This document shows, one piece after another, positions 1 through 13,400 of a stretch of 64,000 nt of DNA (positions are counted from its first letter, which is position 1; the number at the start of each line of letters is the position of its first letter). Made by a program: the position numbers and the translations under genes. This DNA is from Gordionus sp. m RMFG-2023 (Eukaryota > Nematomorpha > Gordioida > Chordodea > Parachordodidae), in assembly GCF_954871325.1 (NCBI RefSeq), contig NC_088776.1, positions 6,889,985-6,953,984 of the forward strand, written 5' to 3'. The notes below the pieces were generated by a model that was not told where the DNA came from, made no database searches, and saw only the letters and a list, made by a program, of their open reading frames with translations.

Positions 1-3000
1 CGAGTATATGTTAATTTTATTAAGATTTACAGAACTGAGAACTCTCGCTCTAAAATAGGGTTTTGGGATCAGTAAAATATCCCTGAACATAATTCAAGCT
101 TCGGGATACAGAAAAATAAATATTACTTACAAAGGTCAGCGAAAACTGACCTGCGAAATCGGGGTTTTCACCCGAGCCAGTAATTATTTTTAACCCAGCC
201 GGTCCGCAAAATATATTTTGAACAAATTGTTTTGCCCGGCCCGAAAAGCATTTTTATCACTCTTTAAAAACGCTGCTTTGATGACCCGGGCATATCTTTA
301 AATCTAAAAGAAACCCAGATTTTATAATAAAAAATATAAATTTTAGATGTCCATTTTTAACTCGCAGAGCATTGCAACTTGCGCTTAATAAAACTATTTA
401 TTCCTTGTTAATTTCGTTATTTAAGTTGGTCTTACTTTTTTTTTGAATAATCTAATTATACCTAAAATCGAATCGAATAATTCTTATTGAAAGATTCGAT
501 TCGTTAGATATTCGACTCAAAATTAACATTTGATAAAGTGTAAAAGTGGATTGTTTAAATTTAAAAAAAAAATGATTTAGAAATTAAGTTAAATAAAATA
601 AAATGTTCCACGAGGAATATAGTGATTTAACTCTAATCATCCTCTTCTTTTAGCAGTTAAAATATTTATCTTAAAAAATATGTTAAAAAACTCTATTAAA
701 ATGGTAAATACTTGTAAAATATTTTTTTATAAAATTATATATTTAGAAATAAAACATATAAGACAGGAAATTTTTTTTTTAACACAAAGCAAAAGAAAGC
801 TCTCACGAGATCCTAAGAAACTTAGATTATTCCTTGGAACATAGAAACTTAGAGTGATTGTAAATTTTTAAAAGTATCTATCCCCATTAATTTGCAAATT
901 TTTTTTTATCTCATTTCTTTAAAAAATGATAGCCAAGGTAACCTATGAACCCAATAGAAATCTGAAGGGATAAAACAAAATTCTGAAAGGTAATTTATAA
1001 TTTTTAATCTTTCCACTGTAATAATCGGGTTAATGTATGGATTTTAGAGGAAAACTGGGAGACAGGTGAAATCCATAATAAAATGTTTTCCTCAAAAACA
1101 AACAATATTTATAAAGCCCTTTAGTTTTTATTAATCAGACAGGGATAAGTAAACGCGTTATTGGAAATTTGGGTAATTAGCTAATAGCTCTGTTGACTGA
1201 ACCGCTCTTTATTAGTTCATATGCTCTTAGGTTTAGACTCTTTCCCGCACCCTTTACATTTATGAGGTGGACATAAGTCGAAGTTTATTATATACCCTAT
1301 GATCCGCTTTATAATAAGCATGATTGAGGTAACAATTGGAGAATAGATTGAAATAGAAAGAACTGAAAATAATCATCAGATTATACATAAACATATAAAT
1401 ATAATCATTTTACTATCACTTTATTACATGATCCAACATAATTATAAATAATAAGACATAAAATAAAAAGTAAAGGGTTAAAGAGAAATAAAAATTAAAA
1501 AGTAATACTTTCCCAAAAATTGGAAAAGTTTTATAATATTCACAAAATCTGAATTATATATCTTTTCAATCATGTATTCTTAAATAATATCGTAATAATT
1601 CAATTTGAATAATACATTTTTTTCATTTAAATGACTCACCATTCTGCGAATGACCAACTTCCCTTCTATTTCTGCTTTAAGGATCTTGTAGCTCACAAGG
1701 CTAATCATCTTTTATTACTTATCCAATGACTTGTTTTAATCTCATATTGACTGTCTTTTAAATTCTAATGACAACTGTCCCTTGTCTCTTATTTTTAGCT
1801 TCTAACCGCTTTATTACCTTTACAAGTTTATTTCTTTTAGTATTAAAATTCCTAAATCTTATCTTCCGTGGCTTGTCAACCCCCGGTAAACGATTATCTC
1901 TTTATATCTGTAAACGATTGACAAATCGGATTTACGCTCTATTTTCAACGATTCACATTTGCTAGTCAACAATTATCGATCGATACTAGCCCTTCACCAC
2001 TTTGTTTCTTCTAAAGTCCGTCTTAAATTTTTTGATAATTTATCCTAGTCTTTGCTTATTTCTAACGTTCTCTGATAACTAATAGCGCATAATTGACTAT
2101 AACTGGTAATTGATTACGATTGCTTTTAAACGATCTCGATGAATACTAGACTCTTTTTCAACTTTTGTTTCTTCCATCCCTCTGAATTTCGTGACAATTT
2201 ATTCTAGCTAGTCGCTTGTTTCTAACATTTTCTTGTAAGAAATAATTCGCGTCTCGGTAAACGATTGACGATAATTTGTCTGCAATTGCCGATGCGATTA
2301 ACGATTGTTTCCACGAATTCTTGTCCTAATGATCTTCGACTTTAATATCTTTTACTAAAATTTCGGTAACAATTGACGATGATTGGTCAGCAATTAACGA
2401 TTGTCTTCACGAATTCAAGTGCCTATGATAGTCGATTTCCGTATCTTATAATACAGTCTGCTTTCGCCAATATATCAATTCTGTTGTTTGTATATCCTAA
2501 CTTGATCTTAGTCCTTGGTCTTAATGTCTAAGTCGTATCCTAATTTCTACCTAAAATATTCTTTTAAAATCTTCATAATTTGTGAAAAATTTTATCACTT
2601 TTTCTTACATTTATTCTTAAATTTAAAATACATAGTCCAATATACCCATAATATATTATATAATTATATCAAATTCGTCTCAATGTATAAGGTTATCGCC
2701 TCTAATCTAATTCTTCCTTACATAATCTATTAAATTGCTTAACTTATCTCTTCCTCAGATATTTGCTCACTTTTTTCTCTGAATTAAATCTTAAAATTAT
2801 AATACAGAGTCAAAATATACTAAATAAATTATATAATTATGTCAAATTCTACTCTTTTATTCTCAATAAAGTCTAGACAAATCTCAGAGAAAAGTAGATC
2901 TCTCTTTATAAATTCAGAACATAAAATTGCAATGTGATTATAATATGTTCTTATTCATATTTTTAGCAAAAATTAATTATAATAAATTCTTAGTCATAAT

Positions 3001-3600
3001 ATTTATATAAAATTTATACTATTTTTTAATAAAAGTATTGCATTTGCAATAAGAGTTATTTATATTTATCATTTGTATTAATTATAATTGTTAAATTATA
3101 TTTATATCGTTATGTGCAACAAGAATTACTTATATTTTATTGTAATTATATATTTTTAAATATTACAATAAATTTTTATATAATAATCTGTATAAAATTT
3201 ATATTTGAAATTTATTTTATTGTATATTATCATTAAAATAAATACATAGTTAAATAAAGGGATGTTATTTATACTAAAGTATTTTAATAATAAATAATAA
3301 AATCTATAATGAAATTCTCTGTAAAATTTTGTTATATGCAAAAATTTAATTAAAATAATTATTTTTAACATAAAATAAGATATATTGAGTGATCATAGAG
3401 GGGAGTGATTTTTTTCCTTTCTTCACCTAATAGATTGAATTAATTTATAATTGAACACTAAACATTGATAAAATTTTCAGAATTATGCTTTCAGTCACTT
3501 ATTAATCATAAATTTGGCCAAAATTTTGAAATTTTAGAATTAGTATTTCCAATTGTTGAGCCAACTTTAACAAAGATGATATAAAGATAATCGAAAAATT
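1..3600. other. Gene-free A+T-rich stretch with a pyrimidine-rich block
   Basis: No reading frame here resembles a known protein; the small frames at about 1768 and 2515 are low-complexity. From about 1640 to 2520 the plus strand is C/T-rich, and short ACGATT-type words recur (near 1888, 1913, 1948, 2112, 2262, 2300, 2396), as in a decayed repeat. The first 300 bases contain CCGG- and CCCGG-rich words like those in other transposon remnants of the window, but no end could be defined. Confidence 0.4.
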
Positions 3601-3619
3601 AATATTATATAATAATTTT

Positions 3620-3735
3620 AGAGACCCGGCTGAAGGCTGGAGGAAAAAAAGTTTAGGAGCAAAGCTCCCTCCCAAAAAATTTATAACCCCCCCCCCCCCC
3701 TTCACCCCTATGGAAAAATCCTGGCTAAGCCACTG
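3620..3735. mobile_element. hAT-type transposon terminal fragment
   Basis: The segment ends in a CAGTGGC-type hAT terminus (read on the minus strand, CAGTGGCTTAGCCAGG), followed inward by a long C-run and a small GGAG/CTCC hairpin. The same layout, terminus then G/C-run then CCTTC-containing hairpin, is seen in the hAT element starting at 61926. No opposite end or target duplication was found, so this is an orphan end. Confidence 0.5.
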
Positions 3736-4136
3736 TATTTAACATTTTTATTATGTATATAGAGGGATTTAACACTGAAGAATTGATTCACCGAAAAAAA
3801 GTATTTCACTAAACAGTGGATATTATGGTCTACGATATATATATAATTAAATAATATTCAAAATAATCATTATCTACGATTAACAGATTTATAGTTATAA
3901 ATCACCTTTACAAAAAATGTTTTATTTGATAAGGAATTTCAGCTACATATATCCAAACTTAGAAACAGGCTTAGAAATGTAGGCTGAAAAATTAGTTAAT
4001 CCTTTTATAATATTATGTTAAATCTTATAATTAATATAAAAAAATTAATGCAATTATATTTTAAATTTAAAAAAAAACAATTTTCATTTATTAAACTAAA
4101 CTAAGTTTATATTATCCAAAAGGTATATTAATAATA

Positions 4137-4378
4137 AGATGCCACGTTTAAGTGATAAATTTTGATGATATATTGAAAAAAAGTTACTTGATTTTAATCA
4201 AGTTTTTATTTTCTACTTGAACCAGAACCTTTTCATTCAAGTCCAATTAAAAATTTTATATATCATTTTTTCTTTGTTTCTATCAAAGTGTTTATAGATT
4301 TTGGATGCCGCGTATCTTTGACTCAGTTAAATGAACCTTAGAATGGATGTTTAATTGGTATTATGAGGTGTTCTACTT
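4137..4378. repeat. Dispersed repeat family B, copy 1
   Basis: This stretch is repeated at 22594-22895. Shared words include TTACTTGATTTTAATCAAG/ATACTTGATCTAACTCAAG, CTTGAACCAGAAC, CTATCAAAGTGTTTA and CTTTGACTCA, then a run ending in ATTATGAGG/ACTATGAGG. Two diverged non-coding copies suggest a MITE or SINE-like element; no terminal repeat was identified. Confidence 0.5.
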
Positions 4379-4557
4379 GGAATGATACTATAATAAATAA
4401 TATTAAATATAAAATTTAATCATGTTTAATTTTATATAAATTTTAAAATTATTTTTTATATTTCTATTGTAAAAATATCTGATAATGTTAATTGTATCAA
4501 ATTTTCTTATAAGTTTTTTTTGTATAATAAATAATTTTGCTCCTTTTTTGTTGTTTA

Positions 4558-4670
4558 TGTAGTGTTGTATAACTATCCAATTTGGGTCTATTTTTAAAAA
4601 ACGGCCATATTAAGAATTTAGACAAAATAATATTATGTAAGTCTATAGATATAGCAAATATAGTTTTAGT
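4558..4670. mobile_element. MITE family A, left-end fragment
   Basis: It starts with TAGTGTTGTATAAC, a variant of the family terminus TAGTGTTGTTAAACGGC, followed by the subterminal words TTTGGGTC and AAAAAACGGCC. Only one end is present. Fuller copies lie at 7115-7325, 10010-10222, 53287-53515 and 62321-62538. Confidence 0.5.
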
Positions 4671-6330
4671 ATTTTAAATTATATTTTTTTAAAGAAATTA
4701 TGTAAAGTTAATACAAGCATTTCCAACTGAATTTTAATAGAATAAAATTTTAAAAAAATCTAGTGAAAAATTTATTTTAAAAAAAGTAACCAACAGAAAA
4801 TAGACCCAGCCTAACAGAAATTAGTAGTAAAAATAATCCCAACCAGGTATGGACTTAGTCTTTTATTAATTTTACTATGTCAATATTTCCTGCTTCAATA
4901 TAAAATTTTAAGTAAATATACCATTTCTTCAGTATATTAATGGATTTAGAACACATTTTTTTCCCCCCATGATTTTAATTATATTGTTAGTAAAATAGCT
5001 ACAATGTTTAAGTAAAATGCACCAGCTAAATAGTTTCATCGATATAATTAATTGTATCTAAATTCAAATATTTTATTTAAAATGTAAAAAAGTAAATTGT
5101 AATTATATAAAATATTTAATTTTTTTAAAATTAACCCAGGATTAGTTTACGATTTTATTTTATATTATAAAATTAACTAACAATAAACGCTACCTTGTGG
5201 ATTAAATATTGTTTAAATATATTATATTTATATCTATAATACTTTTAATGTAAATAATTATATTAAAGGATTTAAAACATCTATTACTAAATTAAATTAA
5301 ATCAAATATAATTATTAATTATAATTTATATGTAAGTTTTCGGAGTTGCATTAGCTTCGATGAAAAAATATATTTTATTCTTGTTCAAATAATCATAATG
5401 ATATCAAACCAATGGTTACAGTAATAATTATTTTTATTATGGAAATTTTTATAATCATGAATTTTATTATTATTATTACAATAATTATATTCATTATAAT
5501 TTTTATATTGAATAATCTTATAATAATTACCTGGATTATTTCCATTATGACAATTACTATTATAACTTTTTTAATGAGTTTTAGATTGAAAATTGCCAAT
5601 ATTATGATTATGTGGTTGAACTAAAGATGATTTATATTAATAATACCCTTTTATTGTGCCTATGAATTTATCATTATAGTAATTTAAACATTTGGTCATA
5701 ATCCAAGAAATCAAAAATATGATAAATATAATCAGGTAAGTTATTAAGAAAATCCTGTTATTTCATTGTTTAATAAATATTCTTCAAGGTTTTCTTTGTG
5801 TTCATTTATATCCATTCACAAATAACGTAAATATTAACAAATAGACTTTATTTTGGAATTGTATTTTAAATTATAATAATTCTTCTTACATTTGGAATTG
5901 TCTTGGAAACTTCATTGATTTTACTATATAGAATTCATAGCTTATTGTCCAACTTACATATTGCATCTTGATCATTACATTGAGTTGCATATCTAATTTT
6001 GTTTTTTAAATTGAGTAGAATTATTTTTAAAATCATGTTAACATTATCTATAACTTGTCCATATTATAAGTTTATATTTAATTTTAATTTAAGAATTTTG
6101 ATTTCCCAGGTAAATAAGATATGAAGAAATTTTTCTTACTATCAAGCTTTTTCCTGTCCTCACCCATTGCACCATGATGAAACGTGATGGTTAGGGAATT
6201 TTAATTATATCACTTGTGAAAATACCGTTGATTACCTTATTTCGAGTCTTTCACCTTTGACTAGGTCCACATTCATTGAACTTATCAAGGATGGGGGATA
6301 TGAATTTTTAGATGTTATACCGTCTAGCAA
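4671..6330. other. Intergenic stretch, low complexity
   Basis: No gene is recognised. At 5393-5624 long ATT/AAT runs give hydrophobic frames on the plus strand and an Asn/Tyr-rich frame on the minus strand. This is mostly composition, though the Asn/Tyr-rich character recalls the gag-like region of the LTR element at 56.6 kb. Confidence 0.35.
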
Positions 6331-6334
6331 TCTT

Positions 6335-6620
6335 AAACTTTAATTGGGCAACCACGAGCTCAGCGATGAACTATATAACAGGCTTAACATTTCTTTTTCA
6401 TTACCATATAAATGCAGAAAATGTCATACTGATGATAACAATATGGCACTGCATCCTTTGCATTGCAATCGTAATCCCGGTCGGCAAACCCGGCACTCGA
6501 GGTGCAATCAAATCATATTTCCTACAATTAGGTCAGCTGGTTTTCCTACCTCATTGGAGCCTTCTGGTCTCTTTTCCAATGGTAGGCGTCCTGATGGAGT
6601 TACACGAATTCCATGATCAC
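6335..6620 (+). pseudogene. LINE remnant: restriction-like endonuclease region
   Basis: The frame starting at 6344 encodes a fragment with C-x2-C (CRKC), a following His and Cys, then GRQTRHSRCN and a spaced LEPSGL and GRRPDGVT. This C-C-H-C, RH and RPDG order matches the C-terminal zinc-binding and PD-(D/E)XK endonuclease region of R2-like or related non-LTR retrotransposons, from memory of the family. The frame ends just after RPDG, before the final Asp-containing strand. No reverse-transcriptase motif was found upstream, so this is a short 3' fragment. The segment is clearly richer in G+C than its flanks, consistent with transfer of coding sequence by a mobile element. Confidence 0.55.
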
Positions 6621-7114
6621 AAGAAAAGTTTCTAATATGGGTTAATATTTAATTTATTTGCATTTTCAAAATATGCTAGAATATTATTATAAAACAAAAA
6701 TAATGAATATTATTATGAATGACTTATGCGCTCAGAATAAAACTGACACGCTCAGAATTATTTCCCTTAATTGCTCGAAGTTAAAAAACAGTTAAAGCTC
6801 AGAATTTTTACTGAATCTCACATTTGTAGTTTTTCTTAAAATCTAAGACTTTCTGAGTGTTTCATATTTTCTGATCGATTTTCTTAATCTGAGTTTCTAG
6901 ACAAATAAGTTGTATCTAAGCATGAATGTTTTCTTTATTATGATGAGCATTTAATTATATTTTTTTTTCTCACCATTTTAGTTTTAATTCTTAAGCGATT
7001 AAATTGGAGCAATCTGTGAATATTCAGATTAACACAACTAGGTATGCATATTTAAACAAATAACGTTTACCACAATTGAAAATATCCAGTAACTTTTAGA
7101 ACTTGTTTATAATG

Positions 7115-7325
7115 TAAGTAGTGGGTTTAAACGGCCCTATTTGGGTCGATTATTAAAAACTACCCGTTTAAGATTTTCGCCAAAATAATATTTCATAAGC
7201 CTGGATATTTTACTCATAGGTGGCAGAAAGGTTAGGGCCTCATTTTTCCAAATCTCGAGGCTTAAATATTTGATTAAAATCCTAATCGTGCCGTCTTTAA
7301 AAATCAACCCAAATAAGAAAATAAA
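7115..7325. mobile_element. MITE family A copy
   Basis: The ends are near-inverted repeats (GTTTAAACGGCCC with TTTGGGTCG, and ATCAACCCAAAT). The middle carries the family words CAAAATAATATTTCATAAGCC, GGTGGCAGAAAGG and AAATCTCGAGGCTTAAAT. It belongs to the sub-family with the TTTGGGTCGAT terminus, also seen at 32798 and 52133. Confidence 0.55.
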
Positions 7326-8414
7326 TTAAAACTTAATTATTAAAGTATGTTAATAATTTTTACCTAAATATTTGCAGTTTGTTAAAATAGATATTTCCAG
7401 TTTAAAAAATCCAAACATTTGATTTTTCCTCCTAAAAACCTCTGAGTATCAACTTTAGGACACCCAATAGTTCTACTGATCATTTTGTATTTAATAACTG
7501 ATATTCTATTATTATAGTGATTTAAAATATTTAAATAAATGCTAGAGATTTTAGTCATTAGCCTTACTAAGATAAATCATTTTAAATTTCATATTTATTA
7601 ACACTCGAGCTTTTATCATATTGTAGCGTATAATAATAACAATATTTTATATCTCATAATGCATTGTCCACAAGGTTAGATTATAACAAACTCAATATCA
7701 GATTGAGAATCAGGTTTGATATCAAAGTCGGCAGCTGTTATATCCAGAGTTTGAAAAAGCCGATACGATAAGAAAATCTAGACACTATATCCTAAAAGAG
7801 CCGCTCTTTTAAAATTTCTATGAACTGCGGCCTTAATTTATATGTATATAATGTTTAATCTTGTATGATTTATTAATTATCAGAGTTTGAACCAAAGCCC
7901 TAAAATATTAAAACTCGGGTTAAATTTAAGAAACCAGGATGTGTATTCTAAAAAAAAAAATTTCGGATTTCTAGTAATTTGATCTTGATTCACTAAAAAT
8001 CCTGGCTATGGGCGTACTTTTAATAAAATTTAAACGAGCCGGGAAACTTATGCAAAAAAATATTAACTGGCCTAGCAGACCTCTGATATATATCCCCCAA
8101 GAAAATAGTGACTACGCAGAAATATTAAATGTATCCGATGACGATGATTCAATTTATCTATGATGGAAGACTTAATTTAAATTTTTAAAAAAATCACATT
8201 TTTCAAAATTAAAAATTTTTAATTAACTAATGAATAATTTACATTTACATTTAAAATTAAAAAATATTTTTAAAATTTTTATATTACATTATACTCAAAA
8301 GTTGTAAAAATTGTAAACGAATTTTAGATTATTTTTTTAAAAAATTGTCTTATATTATAATAAAATATAATTTCCTTTTTTGAAAAATAAACTTTTATGT
8401 TTTCATGTTATATG
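7326..8414. other. Intergenic stretch
   Basis: No gene is seen. Near 8078-8090 the word AGCAGACCTCTG resembles the right end of the MITE at 55557-55859 and may be an orphan terminus of that family. The rest is A+T-rich non-coding sequence. Confidence 0.3.
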
Positions 8415-8971
8415 CAGAGACGCGGGGTGAAACGTAAAGAACCGTTAAACCATTATAAACCGTTATAAATATCAGAACCGTAACCGAACCGATATAATTA
8501 TTTTTTGAAGGAGTAAAAAGAGAACCTTTATAAAAAAAAAGTTAAACCGGGTCAGTTTTTATATTTTAGGAATCATATTTGAATATCCAGAATTATATTA
8601 ACTTGCTCTTATACTACTGATGGTTCCCGCAACACATGTTTCTGTAGAAAGAGCCTTTTCGGGGCTAAAATTTGAGTTATCGTCACAACAAACAAATATG
8701 AATTCATTTATATTAGAAAATATATTACTTATTATATATTTAAAAATCAGTTATTTTGAATCTTATATATTTTTTTTATATATAATTCATAGATGCCTAT
8801 AATAAAAATAAATTAGACGATGGCGTTGCTTCAATAAAAAAAAAATTTCTAACCGTAATGAACCTTTATAATTAGCTGAACCGATAAATTTTTTCTTAAG
8901 AACCGTAACCAAAACGTAACCATTATAATTTTTACATACTGAACCTTTATAAATAACGGTTCGGTTCCCTG
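8415..8971 (+). mobile_element. hAT non-autonomous element with transposase tail, perfect 8-bp target duplication
   Basis: The element starts CAGAGACG and ends TTCCCTG. It is flanked on both sides by the identical 8-bp GTTATATG (8407-8414 and 8972-8979), the hallmark of hAT insertion. Subterminal regions repeat GAACCGT/TTATAA words in both orientations. Inside, around 8620-8740, a frame reads VPATHVSVERAFSGLKFEL, the conserved hATC dimerisation motif (PAT...ERxFS). Only this C-terminal remnant of the transposase is present, so the copy is internally deleted and must have moved in trans. A diverged relative lies at 21579. Confidence 0.8.
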
Positions 8972-9389
8972 GTTATATGGGATTATTTTTAATATATTTC
9001 TTTCATTTTTTAATTTATCAATTTATCTATTCTTTCCAAAAAAATTAAAAAACTTTTCATGAATTTTAAATTTATATCATTTTACTTTTACAAAATATAT
9101 ATTCATATTCCGTTGTAAATTAAAACCGCTACTTTTGTTATATAAAAAAAATATAACAAATTAAATTTTTTAAAATTTTTATTAACCTTAATTCGTTTTT
9201 ATATGACCTTTGTTTTTAAATTCGATTTTTTAATAATAAACTAAACTCAATTGATAAATAACAAATAAAAAAATTTATATTCTTATTATAAAATAAAATA
9301 TAATTTGTAAAACTTAAATGACAACTCGAATTCTGATGTTGAATCGTAAACTTAGATTGGGTTTTTTTTTTTTTAAATTGATTTCAAAT

Positions 9390-9945
9390 TCCAATATCCC
9401 CTCTCCCTCCCATCCCAGACCTAAGGTGGCCTACTTAAAGAGATAATTTCATCTTATAGAGTTAAAAGATAATTTAATTATCTATTTTTTTTAATATTCA
9501 TCTATATTGAATATATATGTTAAAAAAAATATTCAAATTCTAACCTTACGAAATCTCTACCCGCCCACTTAGTAAGCAGTTATTTAATACCTTTTATTTG
9601 ATATGAATTTTTGACCTAGTATAACTCATTCAAACCAAAAGCGAATACTATCATTTAAGTTAAAAGATATTTCAAATAGCTTTTATTTGATAAGAATAAT
9701 ATCATATCTATATATTTTCTCAATAAAAATATTCCGAACTCCCCTACCCCACCCCAATTCCGCCCACTTAGAGTCATATCTTGACTCCTCCGCAAAACCT
9801 AAACCTGCCCACTTAGAGTAAAAATCATGATAACAATCTAAAGATAATAATATTATCTTTTATTCTATACATATAGATATTTTGTATTTATATGCCTTAA
9901 GACCTAGACACGCCAAAATAGAGTGATAATTATGAATTTGTGGCA
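9390..9945. repeat. Degenerate tandem array, CCGCCCACTTAGAGT unit
   Basis: Variants of CCGCCCACTTAGAGT recur at about 9425, 9560, 9765, 9810 and 9910. Each is followed by a similar run of ATATC/TTTTATTTGATA words. Spacing is irregular, roughly 50 to 200 bp. No coding frame is present. Confidence 0.4.
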
Positions 9946-10009
9946 CGGGTTTGTGCTCAGAGCAGACCTAAGCACCAAATTTGGTCGTAACTTTTACGAA
10001 TAAGCAAGT

Positions 10010-10222
10010 TAGAATGGCTTCATTTAAGCCGATTTTTTAAAAGGGCAAACTTAATATTTTAGCCAGAAAAATATTTCCTAAGTCTCGAGATTTGGCTAAT
10101 AAGATGTCCAAACCTTTGTATTATCTATGAACAAAATCTTTAAGCCTGCATAATATTTTTCTGAATAAAATATTGAGTTAGCCGTCTTTTAAAAAGGCTC
10201 GAATCGAGCCGGTAAACAACAA
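10010..10222. mobile_element. MITE family A copy
   Basis: This is a near-palindromic element with left arm AGCCGATTTTTTAAAAGGGC and right arm GCCGTCTTTTAAAAAGGCTC. The middle carries CAGAAAAATATTTCCTAAG and GCATAATATTTTTCTGAAT, inverted copies of each other. It lies just upstream of the SMYD-type gene, so it could supply or disturb promoter sequence. Confidence 0.6.
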
Positions 10223-10437
10223 TAGCGAGAGCGAAGACGATGAGTTGTCCCTTTATTATTATTATTTTTTTTAATTCATATTTTTACAAACAAATCAAAA
10301 TTTTTTTCTATTATTTTATTATTTTTTTATATATATATATTTTTTTTAAAATCATCTCCAATTCATTTTTAAAACAAATCAAAAATAAATTAGATATTGT
10401 TTTAAATTTATAATTTAAAATAACATAATCTACGATC

Positions 10438-13400
10438 ATGATTGAAGGTATTCTATTAAAAAGAGGAACATTACTATTTTCCGAAGAAGTGTACGCTGCA
10501 ACTCTTTTAAATGATTGTAGAAGTACTCATTGCTCTTATTGTTTGTAAGTATAATTATTCATAAAATGAAACGTTCAAAATATTTGAGATTTTCGTTATT
10601 TTTGAGAGAGGTCATACCTAATTTTACTTATATAAATAATAATTATATTTTTATCATTTAAAGCTTAAACTATAAACTTGTATAATTTTTTTTAAAAAAA
10701 CTAGTTTTAAAATCATACTTGTTTAATTTATAAATAATGCGGTACCACGCCATCCCAAATAATTAAACCCCCCCCATCCCAGGGTGGGGTTATACTTTTA
10801 GATAACCCATAAATTTTATTGGAGCGAGGGCGAAGAAAAACAAAGTATAATGTCAAAGTAATAAGTGTTGTTATCTTTTAAAAAAAAATCGTAATAAGTT
10901 TTATTCTTTCTTTCTTTCTATCTTTCTTAATAAGCTTTCTATTCTTTCTTTCTTTCTTTCTCTTAAAAATTGATAAAAAAATTGAGAAAAGGGTTTTAAA
11001 TATTCAAATTTAATTCTATTCCTCAAAAATATAAAACTTTATATATTATTATGGTGGGAAAAAAAATGTGGTGGAGAACTCCTTAACAATCTATCTTTTT
11101 ATTATTTTTTTCGGTTAACAGACTAGGCAATTAATGTTTTTTTTAAATTTTTTCTAGGAATCAATTCTTTGGTTAGCAGGAATTCTGGAAATAAATATAT
11201 TAAATAATTTTTTGGGGTATCTATTTTTAGTCATCTACCTTTCCTAGTTTTCCGAAAGTGTGAGATTGGTTTGAATATAAATATTATTTTTTGTTTTTTA
11301 TTCTAGAAATTAATTCTACCTGAAGTCCATATAAAATATTTTTAAAAAGAATTTCTGATGAAAACCCCCCATTAGCAATTTACCTTTTATAGTTTTTCGG
11401 TTGTTTGACGGGTTAATTATTATTTTTCAATCATATTATAAATTTTAAAAGTTAACCCCCCCCCCCTCGAATCCAAAAACCTAGTTATGCTGTTGCGATA
11501 AATTTCTATTTTTCTTAGTCATCCTTCGAAATTAGTTATAAACTTGTTTAGTTAATATTATGTAATTGGAATATGGAAATCCACGCTTATTCGGGATCTT
11601 TTGATTTAAAATCCTTTATTGAAGGTAATTTTATGTATTTGAAACATCAGATTTGACTGTAAATGTCCACCAACATGTGCAGATTTATAAAAGTCAGCTG
11701 TAGCGCCATTTATGTGATTTGTGCTTCAACTAATTGTCTATTATTATATAAAAGCACATTAATGCATTTAATCGGTGGTGCAAACTACAAAATGGGGTAC
11801 AGCTGACTCCTATATATAGACATTTTTAAATGCATATAATGATTGAATCACAAATCTAATTGTGTATCATTGAGTTACCTACCCTACAATTATCATTGGA
11901 TTTATTATATTATTGAATCCCGCTTCCTCCATAGAAAGGAAAATTAAAATTTATACTCCTTCTCTTTTTTACTGCTAATTCAGATCCGGATTAAAATTTT
12001 ATGGGTAATAATAATATTTTTAGAGGGATAGGGAAACTTATTTAAAATCAACTATCGTAAAAAGTAATTTTGTGTTTTATTAATTTAATACCTTTTTTTG
12101 TCATATTTATTATATTTAATTAACAAAATTATATGATTTCCTCTTTTAAAATCGATTCACAATACAGATAATAATTCAAAAAATTTAAAAAAAAAAAGCA
12201 CAAAGAACAAGCTTTTTCATTGCACGGGCTGTAAATTGCATCGATATTGTAACAAGGAATGCCAAGTATATTCTTCTAATTTTTATTAAGATTTTATTTT
12301 AAAAATATTATGCTTCTGAGCATAACTCAAAACCTTAGTTCTAAAAGAATTTATTTTTTGTCCTCTTACTTTTGTTCAGGCCCCTAATAAGCGTCTACCA
12401 TCGCAGGCCGAGTTTAATAAAAGCTTAAATAGTTTTTCCTACCATAAATTAACATTGGAAAAGGTTAGATCTATCAGGGCTCTCCTTCGTAATCCATAAA
12501 TAGGAAAGGGTATGAATAGTGACCCCTGCAAAATGGATTTAAATTTATAATCGTTAACTAAATGAAAGCAATACCCATATATACGTAATTTTAATTATAT
12601 TTACTCATTTCATTACTATTTTATAGGCTAAGGATTGGATTGATCATAAAAATGAATGTAAAATATTTAGAAGAATACCTTTGGAAGATCGCGTCCAATT
12701 TGATTACCAAATTCACCTCATAATTCGCATAATTTTCAAGCTTGAAGTATATACATTTTATTGTCGTTTTTTTTTACCAATGATCATTTCTATAATGTAA
12801 TTTTTTAAAAAAAACTCCCTTCAATTTTAAAACATAAATATATTTATTCTACACAAATCTTCCATGTGATTTATTGGTGTAGTGTAGTCACCATATTATT
12901 GTAATGAGTCCAATGACATTACATTTATTCAATTTCGTGATATTAAAATTGATGGTAAAATTTAGAGGGAGAAAGAGACAGAACTTTTTTATGTATTATT
13001 TTTTTTTACCGATTTATGAATTTTTTTTTTAAAGTTCTTTTATCTTGTAACAAATTGAATTCAAGCTCACGGATAACAATGATTCGTCGTTATAACTGGT
13101 GTGTATAAAATAAATTTGCATTTAGACCAAGGCATAATCTGGACTATTGAAAATTGCATTTATTACACACAGTTCAAGACCAGATGTTGGTAGGGGCTTT
13201 TCTTCTTCTAAATATATATTACAATTTTTTTTTTGAACGATTCTTTTTTTACCCGCTTAATTTTACTCAGATTTCGATTTCTAATGACTTTTAATTAATT
13301 TTTCAACGAGATTTGGCTTTTGATTGCCTATTATTTTCTCTTGTTTATGTATATTAATGATTTCCTTGAGTTCTTTTACATTAAATGACGTTTTTAAGAA

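Noticed and set aside
2515-2733. Small A+T-rich open frames here and at 43235, 27871 and 46263
   Set aside because: Phe/Ile/Asn/Lys-rich composition, no motifs, no conserved start context; expected by chance.
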